A DNA stretch of 24,685 nucleotides from Bacillota bacterium (GTDB lineage: Bacteria > Bacillota > Sulfobacillia > Thermaerobacterales > RSA17). The DNA is taken from positions 1 to 24,685 of the forward strand of contig PKRI01000033.1 of assembly GCA_017577485.1 (NCBI GenBank), given 5' to 3'. This document shows positions 16,241-24,260 of this stretch, piece by piece. Position 1 is the first letter of the stretch. Each line of letters starts with the position of its first letter. The translations under genes were made by a program, and so were the position numbers. The notes under the pieces are model-generated. The model searched no databases and was not told where the DNA came from. It was given only the letters and a program-made list of their open reading frames with translations.

Positions 16241-17602
16241 TCAGCGCCCGGCGCCCCGGCCGGCCACCTCGGCCAGCGCGCCCTCCAGGATGTCCAGCCC
16301 CTCCTGCAGCAGATCCTCGGGAATGCTGAGGGGCGCCAGGAAGCGGATGACGTTGCCGTAAAGGCCCGACTTGAGCACGATCAGGCCCCGCCGGCAGGCA
16401 AGCTGCACGATCTCCGAGGCCTCGTCGGAAGCCGGCTCTTTCGTCTGCCGGTCGCGCACCAGTTCCACCGCCACCATGGCGCCCAGGCCCCGCACGTGCC
16501 CCACCAGCGGGAACCGGTCGTACCAGGACTGGAAGCGCTCCAGCACCGCCGCGCCGACGCGGCGGGCCGACTCCAGCAGGTCCGTCTCGTCGAAGAGGCG
16601 GAAGACCTCCAGCGCGGCGGCGCAGGCCACGGGGTTGCCGCCGTAGGTGCCCCCCAGCCCGCCCTCTGCGGGCGCGTCCATGATCTCGGCCCGTCCGGTG
16701 ACCGCCGCCAGCGGCATGCCCGCCGCCAGGGACTTGGCCGTCAGGAACAGGTCCGGCACCACGTCCTCGTGCTCGCAGGCCCAGAGGCGGCCCGTGCGCC
16801 CGAAGCCCGTCTGGATCTCGTCCACGATGAGCAGGATGCCGTGACGCCGGCAGAACTGGCTCAGCCGCGCCAGGAACCCGCGCGGCGGGACCACGAAACC
16901 GCCCTCACCCTGAACGGGCTCCACGATGACGGCCGCCACCCGGTCCGCCGGCACCTGGGTCACCAGCAGGCGTTCCAGGGCCGCCAGGGCCCCGTCCACC
17001 GGATCGACATCGCCGAAAGGATTCCGGTACGGGTCGGGATAGGGGACCCGGTACACCTCGCCGGGGAACGGGCCGAAACCAGCCTTGTACGGATTGATCT
17101 TGCCGGTCAGCGACAGGCCCATCATGGTGCGGCCGTGGAAGGCGTTCTCGAAGGCGATGATGCCCGGCCGGCCGGTGTAGGCCCGGGCGATCTTCACGGC
17201 GTTCTCCACCGCCTCGGCACCGCTGTTGACCAGCAGCGTCTTCCTGGCGTGGGTGCCGGGGGTCCGCCGGTTGAGCCACTCGGCCACGGCCACGTACCCC
17301 TCGTACATGGCCACGTGGAAACAGGTGTGGGTGAAGCGCTCGGCCTGGGCGCGGACCGCCCCTGTCACCTCGGAACGGCCGTGCCCCACGTTCAGGACGC
17401 CGATGCCGCCCGCAAAGTCGATATACCGGTTGCCGTCCACGTCCCAGACCAGCGCGCCCTCGGCGCGGTCGATGAACAGCGGGGTCGAGTTCCACACGCC
17501 CCGAGGCACCGCCTGGCGGCGGCGTTCCAGCAGGTCCTGTCCCCGGGCGCCGCCTGCCGGGGCCGGGCTGTCCCCGCCGCCGGCAAACCGAACCGCACCC
17601 AT
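16241..17602 (-). CDS. gabT: Class III aminotransferase, 4-aminobutyrate aminotransferase type (copy 2)
   Basis: 453 residues, as in copy 1 and similar throughout: SGAEA (127-131), EPVQGEGG with E228 and E233, DEIQ (261-264), PLP Lys290 in LTAKSLAAG, and the NVIR arginine near the C-terminus. The GLGGTYGGNP segment is close to E. coli GabT. Probable role: GABA transamination with 2-oxoglutarate. The ATG at 17602 has CGGAGGG 7 bases upstream. It heads operon 2, just ahead of the oxidase, which favours action on the product of amine oxidation. The duplication with copy 1 may reflect different acceptors or regulation. Confidence 0.92.
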   Translation of the reverse strand: MGAVRFAGGGDSPAPAGGARGQDLLERRRQAVPRGVWNSTPLFIDRAEGALVWDVDGNRYIDFAGGIGVLNVGHGRSEVTGAVRAQAERFTHTCFHVAMYEGYVAVAEWLNRRTPGTHARKTLLVNSGAEAVENAVKIARAYTGRPGIIAFENAFHGRTMMGLSLTGKINPYKAGFGPFPGEVYRVPYPDPYRNPFGDVDPVDGALAALERLLVTQVPADRVAAVIVEPVQGEGGFVVPPRGFLARLSQFCRRHGILLIVDEIQTGFGRTGRLWACEHEDVVPDLFLTAKSLAAGMPLAAVTGRAEIMDAPAEGGLGGTYGGNPVACAAALEVFRLFDETDLLESARRVGAAVLERFQSWYDRFPLVGHVRGLGAMVAVELVRDRQTKEPASDEASEIVQLACRRGLIVLKSGLYGNVIRFLAPLSIPEDLLQEGLDILEGALAEVAGRGAGR

Positions 17603-17681
17603 GCACCATCCCTCCGATCTGAAAGCAGGGGCAAGTTCCGCGCCGGCGTGCGGCGATTCCTGCCGACATTGTGAAGCCCGT

Positions 17682-17712
17682 GGACGCGACAGGTTGTCGG
17701 CGGCCCGCGTCC
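17682..17712. promoter_or_regulatory. Bulged hairpin with GACAG-type palindrome upstream of gabT2
   Basis: Outer arms GGACGC and GCGTCC (6 bp) enclose GACA-GGT-TGTC (17688-17698). The core GACAGGTTGTC closely matches the perfect palindrome GACAGCCTGTC upstream of operon 3 (19220-19230). Either an operator shared by the adjacent PucR regulator or an RNA fold in the gabT2 leader. Confidence 0.35.
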
Positions 17713-17722
17713 GGACCGCCGC

Positions 17723-17744
17723 CCGCCGGCGGCCGCGCCGGCGG
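17723..17744 (-). terminator. GC-rich hairpin just after pucR
   Basis: A perfect 8-bp stem (CCGCCGGC/GCCGGCGG) with a 6-base loop begins about 13 bases past the regulator's stop codon. No T-run. It probably limits read-through from the regulator gene into gabT2, which starts 155 bases downstream. Confidence 0.4.
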
Positions 17745-17757
17745 CCTCGCCGGCCGG

Positions 17758-19044
17758 TCAGTACGACGCCAGGGCGTCGCGGGGGTCGTCCCCGTCGGAC
17801 CAGAGCAGTTCGTGGGCCCGCAGGGCCAGCAGCAGGGTGGCCCGGCGCTCGCAGCGGTCCAGGCCCGGCCCCAGCAGCGCCGTCAGTTTCCGCATGCGCC
17901 GGTAGAGACTCTGCCGGCGCAGGTGCAGGCGCTGGGCGGCCGCGGACACGTTGAAATTGGCCTGCAGCAGGGCCTCCAGGGTACGCTTCAACTCCTGGGC
18001 CTCGGCCGGGGGTAGGGCCAGCACCGGGCCCAGTTCTTCCTGAACGAACTGGCGCAGTTCCGTGGGCGGCGTGGCCAGCAGCAGCCGCGCCAGGCGGATC
18101 TCATCCAGGTCCACCGCCCTGTCGTGACGGGTTCGGGCCCGGAAGCGCATGACGGCCACGGCCTCCCGCAGGGCCCCGGGCAGTTCGTGGAGGCTCCGGC
18201 GGGGCCGGCCCACCCCCCACAGGAGGCGCAGGCCCGGGGCGAAGCCCGCCGCCTGGCGCACGGCCTCGGCGGCGCGGTTGCAGCCGGCCAGCAGGGCCTC
18301 GGGCGACGGGCCGGTGAGCACCACCTTCACCAGCCTGCCCCGGCTCGAACAACCCAGCCGCGCCGCATGCAGCGGGCCGGAACCGCTGCGGGCCGGCGGC
18401 ACGGCGCTGCGCACCGCGCTGACCAGTTCGGGCCCGGGCGGGGAGGCGTCCTGGCCGCCGCTGCGGCTCACCCGGGCGAAAACCATCACCGTGCACCACT
18501 GGTTCATCTCCAGGCCGGCGGCCTCCAGCCGGTCGGCCAGGAGAGGCTCCAGCACGTTGCCCGACAGCAGCTCCTCGGTCAATTCCGCCTCGTCGATGCG
18601 GGGACCGGAGCCGCGCCGCTCCAGCAGCCGGCGGGTGACCTCCTCGGTGATGGCCCCGAAGCGCAGGTCCGCCCGCCACACCAAGAGCGGCACGCCCGCC
18701 TTCTCGAAGACCTCCACCAGGGGGGCCGGGGGTTCCTGCAGCCACAGGAACAGTTCCAGGCCCAGGGCCGCCAGGCCGGAGCGGACCAGGGACTCGGCGT
18801 AAGCCCGCTGCTGGGCGGGGCTGATCTCGCGCAGTTTCATGCCGGTGGTCAGGAGAAACTCGCCGCCGATGAGCCAGCGGGAAATGTCCAGCAGTTCCGA
18901 AACGTGGACCCAGCGCACGGGGCGGTCCAGCCCGGCGGCGCCCGCGGCCACCTCGGCCGGCGCCAGGCAGGGCAGGCTCAGGAGGTCCCGCACGGTGACC
19001 GGCGCCGGGTCCCCCCGGCGCCCGGCAGCCGTACCCGAGGACAA
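17758..19044 (-). CDS. PucR-family transcriptional regulator
   Basis: 428 residues. An N-terminal PucR sensor domain (about 16-130: VTVRDLL..., VHVSELLD, GEFLLTTGM), a central GGDEF-like CdaR-type region, and a C-terminal PucR/CdaR helix-turn-helix (about 345-410: LLQANFNVSAAAQRLHLRRQSLYRRM). Such proteins usually activate nitrogen or amine catabolic genes in response to a metabolite. It lies between operon 2 (same strand, downstream) and operon 3 (divergent), so it probably controls one or both. The TTG at 19044 was chosen because a near-perfect AAGGAGGTG lies about 10 bases upstream; a GTG at 19053 sits directly on that site, and the ATG at 19131 adds an Arg-rich segment with no homology. 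The effector is unknown; GABA, beta-alanine or a polyamine is likely. Confidence 0.9.
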   Translation of the reverse strand: MSSGTAAGRRGDPAPVTVRDLLSLPCLAPAEVAAGAAGLDRPVRWVHVSELLDISRWLIGGEFLLTTGMKLREISPAQQRAYAESLVRSGLAALGLELFLWLQEPPAPLVEVFEKAGVPLLVWRADLRFGAITEEVTRRLLERRGSGPRIDEAELTEELLSGNVLEPLLADRLEAAGLEMNQWCTVMVFARVSRSGGQDASPPGPELVSAVRSAVPPARSGSGPLHAARLGCSSRGRLVKVVLTGPSPEALLAGCNRAAEAVRQAAGFAPGLRLLWGVGRPRRSLHELPGALREAVAVMRFRARTRHDRAVDLDEIRLARLLLATPPTELRQFVQEELGPVLALPPAEAQELKRTLEALLQANFNVSAAAQRLHLRRQSLYRRMRKLTALLGPGLDRCERRATLLLALRAHELLWSDGDDPRDALASY

Positions 19045-19219
19045 CTCCCCCACACCTCCTTCGCCCGGCCGGTGCCCGCGGCTGCGCCGGCGCCGGACCC
19101 TGCGGCCGCCGTGCAGGGAGGCGCGGCGCATCTTCCGCTTTCGACAGATTTGGGGTCGCTCCTGCGCTTTTCCGGCCAGGCGGGCCGGGAACCGGCCGCG
19201 GGACCGCCCGGCGGCCCGC

Positions 19220-19256
19220 GACAGCCTGTCACCGGCAGCGGGGCTACGGTGTCACC
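19220..19256. promoter_or_regulatory. Candidate regulator site in the pucR/operon 3 divergent region
   Basis: A perfect 11-bp palindrome GACAG-C-CTGTC (19220-19230) overlaps the first of two direct TGTCACC repeats (19227-19233 and 19250-19256), 23 bases apart or about two helical turns. It lies 60-96 bases upstream of the operon 3 start. No clear -35/-10 pair was found in the 271-bp divergent gap. Confidence 0.4.
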
Positions 19257-19315
19257 AGGGAACGCCGCCCCCGGCCGGAAATACTTCGTCGGACAGGATA
19301 CGGGGGGAGAACGGC

Positions 19316-20632
19316 ATGCTTAGCCAGCATCCCGCGGCGGATACCGCCGAAAACCTGCGCCGGAAGCAGCGTGAGTACCTGTTTCCCAACCTGGCGACCC
19401 TGTACGAGGAGCCGCTGGTCCTGGTACGGGGTGAGGGCAAGTACGTGTGGGACGCCGAGGGCCGCCAGTACCTGGACGCCTTCGGCGGCATCCTGACCGT
19501 CGGCCTGGGCCACTGCCACCCGGAGGTGACCGGGCGCGCGGTCCGGCAGATGCAGACGCTGCAGCACGCCTCCACCCTCTACATCAACGAACCCCAGGTG
19601 CTCCTGGCCGAGAAACTGGCCCACCTGGCCCCCGGCCGGCTCAAGCGCAGCTTCTTCACCAACAGCGGCACCGAGGCCAACGAGACGGCCATGGTGGTGG
19701 CGCGGCTCTACACCGGCTGCGACGACGTCATCGTCCTGCGCCACAGCTATCACGGCCGTTCCATGCTGACCATGAGCATGGGCGGCACCCATTCCTACCG
19801 GGCCGCCGCGCCCGTGCCCGGCATCCACCACCTGGCCAGCCCCTACTGCTACCGCTGCCCCTTCGGGCTCACCTACCCCGCCTGCGACCTGCGCTGCGCC
19901 AAAGATGTCGAGGAACTGATCCAGACCGCCACCTGCGGCCGCGTGGCGGCCTTCGTGGCCGAGCCCATCCAGGGGGTGGGCGGGTTCATCACGCCGCCGC
20001 CGGAGTATTTTAAGGAAGTCGTGTCCATCGTCCGCCGCTACGGCGGCATCTTCATCTGCGACGAGGTCCAGACCGGGTGGGGCCGCACGGGCACCTACCT
20101 CTGGGGCATCGAGCACTGGGGCGTGGAGCCCGACGTCATGACCTCGGCCAAGGGCATGGCCAACGGCCTGCCCATCGGCTGGACCATCACCACCGACGAG
20201 ATCGCCCAGTCCTTCAAGCACGCCACCATCTCCACCTTCGGCGGCAATCCCGTGTCCACGGCGGCCGCCCTGGGCGTCATCGAGGTGATCCTGGAGGAAG
20301 GCCTGGCCGAAAACGCGGCCGCCTGCGGCAGGCTGCTGATGGACGGGCTCAAAGACCTGCAGGACCGCTACCCCTGCGTGGGCGACGTGCGCGGCAAGGG
20401 GCTGATGATCGGCGTGGAGTTCGTGCACGGCGGCAAGCGGCCGGCTCCGGACCTGCTGGGCCGCTGGCTGGAAGCCACCCGCAAGCGCGGTCTGCTGATC
20501 GGCAAGGGCGGCCTCTACGGCAACGTGGCGCGGGTGGCGCCCCACCTCAACGTCACCCGCGGCGACGTGGAGGAGATGCTGCGCATCATGGGCGAGGCGC
20601 TGGCCGAGGTCCAGCCCTACATGGAGGAGTGA
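19316..20632 (+). CDS. Class III aminotransferase, AGXT2/beta-alanine transaminase-like
   Basis: 438 residues. SGTEANE (117-123), DEVQTGWGRTG (249-259) and PLP Lys279 in TSAKGMANG define the class III fold. It differs from the two GabT proteins: the Glu of QGEGG that pairs with the substrate-binding Arg in GabT is Val221 (QGVGG). A four-Cys cluster (C178, C181, C190, C194) is present. The sequence style (LFPNLATLYEEPLVLVRGEG) resembles alanine-glyoxylate aminotransferase 2-like and beta-alanine transaminases. Being followed by a CoA-acylating semialdehyde dehydrogenase, a role in converting beta-alanine or 3-aminoisobutyrate to (methyl)malonate semialdehyde is likely. The ATG has GGGGGGAG about 6 bases upstream; the open frame to 18839 runs antisense to pucR and is rejected. 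Confidence 0.9.
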   Translation: MLSQHPAADTAENLRRKQREYLFPNLATLYEEPLVLVRGEGKYVWDAEGRQYLDAFGGILTVGLGHCHPEVTGRAVRQMQTLQHASTLYINEPQVLLAEKLAHLAPGRLKRSFFTNSGTEANETAMVVARLYTGCDDVIVLRHSYHGRSMLTMSMGGTHSYRAAAPVPGIHHLASPYCYRCPFGLTYPACDLRCAKDVEELIQTATCGRVAAFVAEPIQGVGGFITPPPEYFKEVVSIVRRYGGIFICDEVQTGWGRTGTYLWGIEHWGVEPDVMTSAKGMANGLPIGWTITTDEIAQSFKHATISTFGGNPVSTAAALGVIEVILEEGLAENAAACGRLLMDGLKDLQDRYPCVGDVRGKGLMIGVEFVHGGKRPAPDLLGRWLEATRKRGLLIGKGGLYGNVARVAPHLNVTRGDVEEMLRIMGEALAEVQPYMEE

Positions 20633-20638
20633 CGGACG

Positions 20639-22120
20639 GTGAGCAGTGCGGCCGTGCAGGCCGTGCAGGACGCGAAGCCGGTACCCCTGCTGATCGACGG
20701 CGCCTGGCGGCAGTCGGCGGCGGAACGCTGGGATCCCGTCTACGACCCGGCCACCGGCCTGGTCATCGCCCGGGTGCCCTTCGCCACGCCCGCCGAGGTG
20801 GAAGCCGCCGTCACCGCCGCCGCCCGGGCCTTCCCGGCCTGGCGGGCCACGCCCCCGGTGGAGCGGGCGCGGCTGATGTTCCGCTTCCGCGACCTGCTGG
20901 AGCGGCATTTCGAGGAACTGGCCCTGCTGGTGACCCGCGAGAACGGCAAGACCCTGGAAGATGCCCGGGGTGAGGTGCGCCGCGGCATCGAGGTGGTGGA
21001 GTTCGCCTGCGGGGCGCCGACGCTGCTGCTGGGCGAGATGGCCGAAGACGTGGCCCCGGGCATCGACAGCGAACTGGTTCGGGTGCCGGTAGGCGTGGTG
21101 GCCGGGATCTGCCCCTTCAACTTCCCGGCCATGATCCCGCTGTGGATGTTCCCCATCGCCCTGGCCTGCGGCAACACCTTCGTGCTCAAGCCCTCGGAGC
21201 GCACGCCCCTCTCCGCCGTGCGCCTGGCCGAACTGCTGATGGAGGCGGGCGTGCCCGACGGGGTCTTCAACATCGTCCACGGCGGCCGCGAGACGGCGGA
21301 CGCGCTGATCGCCGCGCCCCAGGTGCGGGCCGTGTCCTTCGTCGGCTCGCAGCCTGCCGCCAAAGCGGTCTACGAGAAGGCCGCGGCGGCCGGCAAGCGG
21401 GTGCAGGCCCTGGCCGGGGCCAAGAACCACCTGATCGTGATGCCCGACGCGGATCTGGACCGCACCGTGCCGGCCATCCTGGGCTCGGCTTTCGGCGCGG
21501 CGGGGCAGCGCTGCCTGGCGGGCAGCGTCCTGGTGGCTGTGGGCGACGCCGCCGACCCGCTGCTGGAACGGCTGGCCGCGGCGGCCCGGGACCTGGTGGT
21601 GGGACCCGGCACCGATCCCGAGGTGGACATGGGGCCGGTGATCAGGCCCGAGGCCCGCGACCGGATCCTGGGCTACCTGGACGAAGGCCGGCGGGCGGGC
21701 GCCAGCGTGGTGCTGGACGGCAGCCGCCCGGCCCGCCTCAAGGGCGATCCCGGCGGCTTCTGGGTGGGCCCGTGCATCCTGGACCGCGTGGACCCGTCGT
21801 GGCGGGTGGCCCAGGACGAGATCTTCGGCCCGCTGCTCAGCGTGATCCGCGTGCCCGACCTGGACGCCGCCCTGGCCCTGGCCAACCGCTCGCGGTTCGG
21901 CAACGCCGCCAGCATCTTCACCACCAGCGGCCGGGCGGCCCGGGAGTTCCGCTACCGCATCGAGGCGGGCATGCTGGGCGTCAACATCGGCGTCGCCGCC
22001 CCCATGGCCTGGTTCCCGTTCTCCGGCTGGAAGGACTCGTTCTACGGGGACCTGCACGCCACGGGCAAGGACGGCGTCCGCTTCTACACCCAGGTGAAGA
22101 TGGTCATCAGCCGCTGGTGA
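20639..22120 (+). CDS. mmsA: CoA-acylating (methyl)malonate-semialdehyde dehydrogenase
   Basis: 493 residues. The family oxidises malonate or methylmalonate semialdehyde with NAD and CoA to acetyl- or propionyl-CoA plus CO2. Seen: the CPFNFP motif (158-163), catalytic Cys292 in GQRCLAGS, and GAKNH (260-264), where Asn263 replaces the general-base Glu of ordinary aldehyde dehydrogenases; this replacement marks the CoA-dependent subgroup. The GTG start is 6 bases after the aminotransferase stop, with GGAGGAG overlapping the end of that gene, so they are co-translated. Together with the preceding transaminase it forms a route from beta-alanine to acetyl-CoA. Confidence 0.92.
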   Translation: MSSAAVQAVQDAKPVPLLIDGAWRQSAAERWDPVYDPATGLVIARVPFATPAEVEAAVTAAARAFPAWRATPPVERARLMFRFRDLLERHFEELALLVTRENGKTLEDARGEVRRGIEVVEFACGAPTLLLGEMAEDVAPGIDSELVRVPVGVVAGICPFNFPAMIPLWMFPIALACGNTFVLKPSERTPLSAVRLAELLMEAGVPDGVFNIVHGGRETADALIAAPQVRAVSFVGSQPAAKAVYEKAAAAGKRVQALAGAKNHLIVMPDADLDRTVPAILGSAFGAAGQRCLAGSVLVAVGDAADPLLERLAAAARDLVVGPGTDPEVDMGPVIRPEARDRILGYLDEGRRAGASVVLDGSRPARLKGDPGGFWVGPCILDRVDPSWRVAQDEIFGPLLSVIRVPDLDAALALANRSRFGNAASIFTTSGRAAREFRYRIEAGMLGVNIGVAAPMAWFPFSGWKDSFYGDLHATGKDGVRFYTQVKMVISRW

Positions 22121-22152
22121 CCGGGCTCAATCCTCTGGAGGAGGCAGTGGGC

Positions 22153-23598
22153 ATGAAGGCCTATCAGATGCTGATCAACAACCGCTGGGTGGAGGCCGCC
22201 GGCGGCAGGCGGTACGAGGTGACCAACCCCGCCACCGGCGAGGTGCTGGGCACGGTGCCCGACGCCGGCGTCGAAGACGCCCGGGCCGCCATCGACGCGG
22301 CCTACGAGGCCTTCCCCGTCTGGTCCCGCATGCCTGCCCTGGAGCGCTCCAGGGCCATGCGCCGCCTTTACCAGTTGATCATGGACCGCGTGGACGACCT
22401 GGCCCGGCTGCTGACCCAGGAACAGGGCAAGCCGCTCCGGGAAGCCAGGGCCGAGGTCATCAACGGGGCCGAGTTCGTCAACTGGTACGCCGAAGAGACC
22501 CGCCGCATCTACGGGGAGTGGATCCCCGGCAACTCGGAGAAGCACCGGATCTGGGTGATCCGCCAGCCTGTGGGCGTGGTGGCGGCCATCACGCCCTGGA
22601 ACTTCCCGTCGTCGATGATCACCCGCAAGATCGCGCCGGCCCTGGCGGCGGGGTGCACCGTGGTGGTGAAGCCCGCTCCCGAGACGCCCCTCAGCGCCCT
22701 GGCCCTGGCCGAACTGGTGCTGGAAGCGGAACTGCCGCCCGGAGTGGTCAACATCATCACCACCACCGACGCGCCCGCCATCGGCCAGGAGTTCCTGACC
22801 AACCGCAAGGTCGCCAAGCTGTCGTTCACCGGGTCCACGGAAGTGGGCAAGCTGCTGGTGGCAGGGTCGGCCCAGCAGCTGAAGCGCGTCAGCCTGGAGC
22901 TGGGCGGGCACGCTCCCTTCATCATCTTTGACGACGCCGACCTGGACCTGGCGGTGCGGCACGCCGTGGGCAGCAAGTTCCGCAACGCCGGCCAGACCTG
23001 CATCTGCGCCAACCGCGTCTTCGTGCAGGAGTCGGTGGCCGAGGCCTTCATCGAGAAGTTCCTGGCCGCCGTCAAGGCCCTCAAGGTGGGCAACGGCCTG
23101 GACGCCGGCACCGACATCGGTCCCCTCATCAATGAGGAGGCCTACGAGAAAGTAGAGAGCCACGTGGCCGACGCCCGGTCCCGGGGCGCCGCGGTGCTCT
23201 GCGGCGGGCACCGGCTGACGGAGAGCCCTTACGACCGCGGCGTCTTTTACGCCCCCACGGTGCTGGCCCAGGTCACCGACGACATGAAGATCATGCAGGA
23301 GGAAACCTTCGGCCCGGTGGCGCCCATCCTCACCTTCCGCACCGAGGAAGAGGTCATCGCCCGGGCCAACGACACCACCTACGGCCTGGCCGCCTACATC
23401 TTCACCCGGAGCCTCAGCCGCAGCGTGCGGGTGGGCGAGGCGCTGCAGTACGGCATGGTGGGCGTCAACGAGTCGCTGCTGTCGAACCCGCAGGCGCCCT
23501 TCGGCGGCGTCAAGGAGAGCGGCCTGGGCCGGGAGGGCGGCCACCACGGCCTGGAGCCGTTCCTGGAGTACAAGTACATGAACGTCATGCTGGAGTGA
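22153..23598 (+). CDS. gabD: Succinate-semialdehyde dehydrogenase (NAD(P)+)
   Basis: 481 residues, the GabD length. Seen: TPWNFP (147-152), general-base Glu249 in LELGGHAPF, catalytic Cys283 in GQTCICANR (also Cys285, as in E. coli GabD), and FDDADLD (259-265). It converts the succinate semialdehyde made by GabT into succinate for the TCA cycle. The ATG has GGAGGAGG 8 bases upstream and is 32 bases after the mmsA-like gene. The frame stays open back to 21142, but that part is out of frame with the real upstream gene. Other aldehydes such as aminobutyraldehyde derivatives cannot be excluded. Confidence 0.93.
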   Translation: MKAYQMLINNRWVEAAGGRRYEVTNPATGEVLGTVPDAGVEDARAAIDAAYEAFPVWSRMPALERSRAMRRLYQLIMDRVDDLARLLTQEQGKPLREARAEVINGAEFVNWYAEETRRIYGEWIPGNSEKHRIWVIRQPVGVVAAITPWNFPSSMITRKIAPALAAGCTVVVKPAPETPLSALALAELVLEAELPPGVVNIITTTDAPAIGQEFLTNRKVAKLSFTGSTEVGKLLVAGSAQQLKRVSLELGGHAPFIIFDDADLDLAVRHAVGSKFRNAGQTCICANRVFVQESVAEAFIEKFLAAVKALKVGNGLDAGTDIGPLINEEAYEKVESHVADARSRGAAVLCGGHRLTESPYDRGVFYAPTVLAQVTDDMKIMQEETFGPVAPILTFRTEEEVIARANDTTYGLAAYIFTRSLSRSVRVGEALQYGMVGVNESLLSNPQAPFGGVKESGLGREGGHHGLEPFLEYKYMNVMLE

Positions 23599-23605
23599 GC
23601 GCAGC

Positions 23606-23647
23606 GCGCCGGCGGGGCCGCGGGTCCCAACCCGCGGCCCCCGGCGC
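23606..23647. terminator. Large hairpin between convergent transcription units
   Basis: A 12-bp perfect inner stem (GGGGCCGCGGGT with its complement) with a CCCA loop extends past a 2-base bulge by six more pairs (GCGCCG/CGGCGC). It begins 8 bases after the gabD stop and 46 bases before the end of the convergent GNAT, so it probably serves both strands. No T-run. Confidence 0.65.
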
Positions 23648-23679
23648 ATCATCCCCTCGTCGACCGGCCGCCCCGCTGC

Positions 23680-23704
23680 TCAGGGACTTCGTTCAGGGAC
23701 TTCG
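23680..23704. repeat. 13-bp tandem duplication over a stop codon
   Basis: TCAGGGACTTCG occurs at 23680-23691 and 23693-23704. The right copy encodes the final residues and stop of the minus-strand GNAT; the left copy repeats the same ending in the spacer. This looks like a recent slippage event. Confidence 0.6.
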
Positions 23705-24259
23705 CCCATCCCTGGCCTGTCGCCACTCGTCGGCCAGGATGGCGTACAGGTAGGAATCGCGCCACCGCCCGCGGACCAGCAGGTTGCGCCGCAGCCGGCC
23801 TTCCCGCTGCATGCCGATCTTCTCCAGCACCCGGGCCGAGGCGCGGTTCTCCACGTCGCAGGTGGCCCAGATGCGGCTGAGCCCCAACTGCCCGAAGCCC
23901 AGTTGCAGCAGCAGGCCGGCCGCCTCGGCGGCCAGTCCCCGGCCCCAGTAATCCCGGTGCAGCACGTAGCCGATGTCGGCGTCGCCGACCAGCGTGCGGT
24001 TGACCCGCAGGCCGCAGCCGCCGATCAGAGCGCCGCTCTCCCGCAGGGTGACGGCCAGCTCGAAGGAAGTCCGGGGTTCCTGCTGCGCCAACTCCCGCGC
24101 GTGGCGAATGAAGGCCTCGGTGTCGGGCGGTTCGTTGGGGCCCCAGACCATGAACCGCACCACTTCGGGGTCGGACCCGTAGGCGTGGACCGCCTCGAAG
24201 TCGGACAACTCAAACTCCCGCAGGACGACTCGCGGGCCCTCCAGCCGCACGCGCTTCAC
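23693..24259 (-). CDS. GNAT acetyltransferase, RimJ/RimL type
   Basis: 188 residues, the usual length. It starts RLEGPRVVLREFELSDF, then has the acetyl-CoA motif YWGRGLAAEA (104-113) and the classic NRASARVLEKIGM block (138-150). Such enzymes acetylate protein N-termini, ribosomal proteins or small amines. It is unrelated in detail to the three long GNATs of operon 1. The GTG at 24259 lies one base after the TAG of the upstream GGT gene (translational coupling); a second GTG at 24250 has AGGGTGA upstream and is an alternative. Not tied to polyamines by sequence. Confidence 0.88.
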   Translation of the reverse strand: MKRVRLEGPRVVLREFELSDFEAVHAYGSDPEVVRFMVWGPNEPPDTEAFIRHARELAQQEPRTSFELAVTLRESGALIGGCGLRVNRTLVGDADIGYVLHRDYWGRGLAAEAAGLLLQLGFGQLGLSRIWATCDVENRASARVLEKIGMQREGRLRRNLLVRGRWRDSYLYAILADEWRQARDGRSP

Positions 24260-24260
24260 C

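Noticed and set aside
13835..17674. Plus-strand open frame of 1279 codons
   Set aside because: Antisense to potC2, potB2, the oxidase and gabT2, all of which have clear family motifs. It is a composition artefact.
19244..22057. Minus-strand open frame of 937 codons
   Set aside because: Antisense to the aminotransferase and the mmsA-like gene; no recognisable domain.
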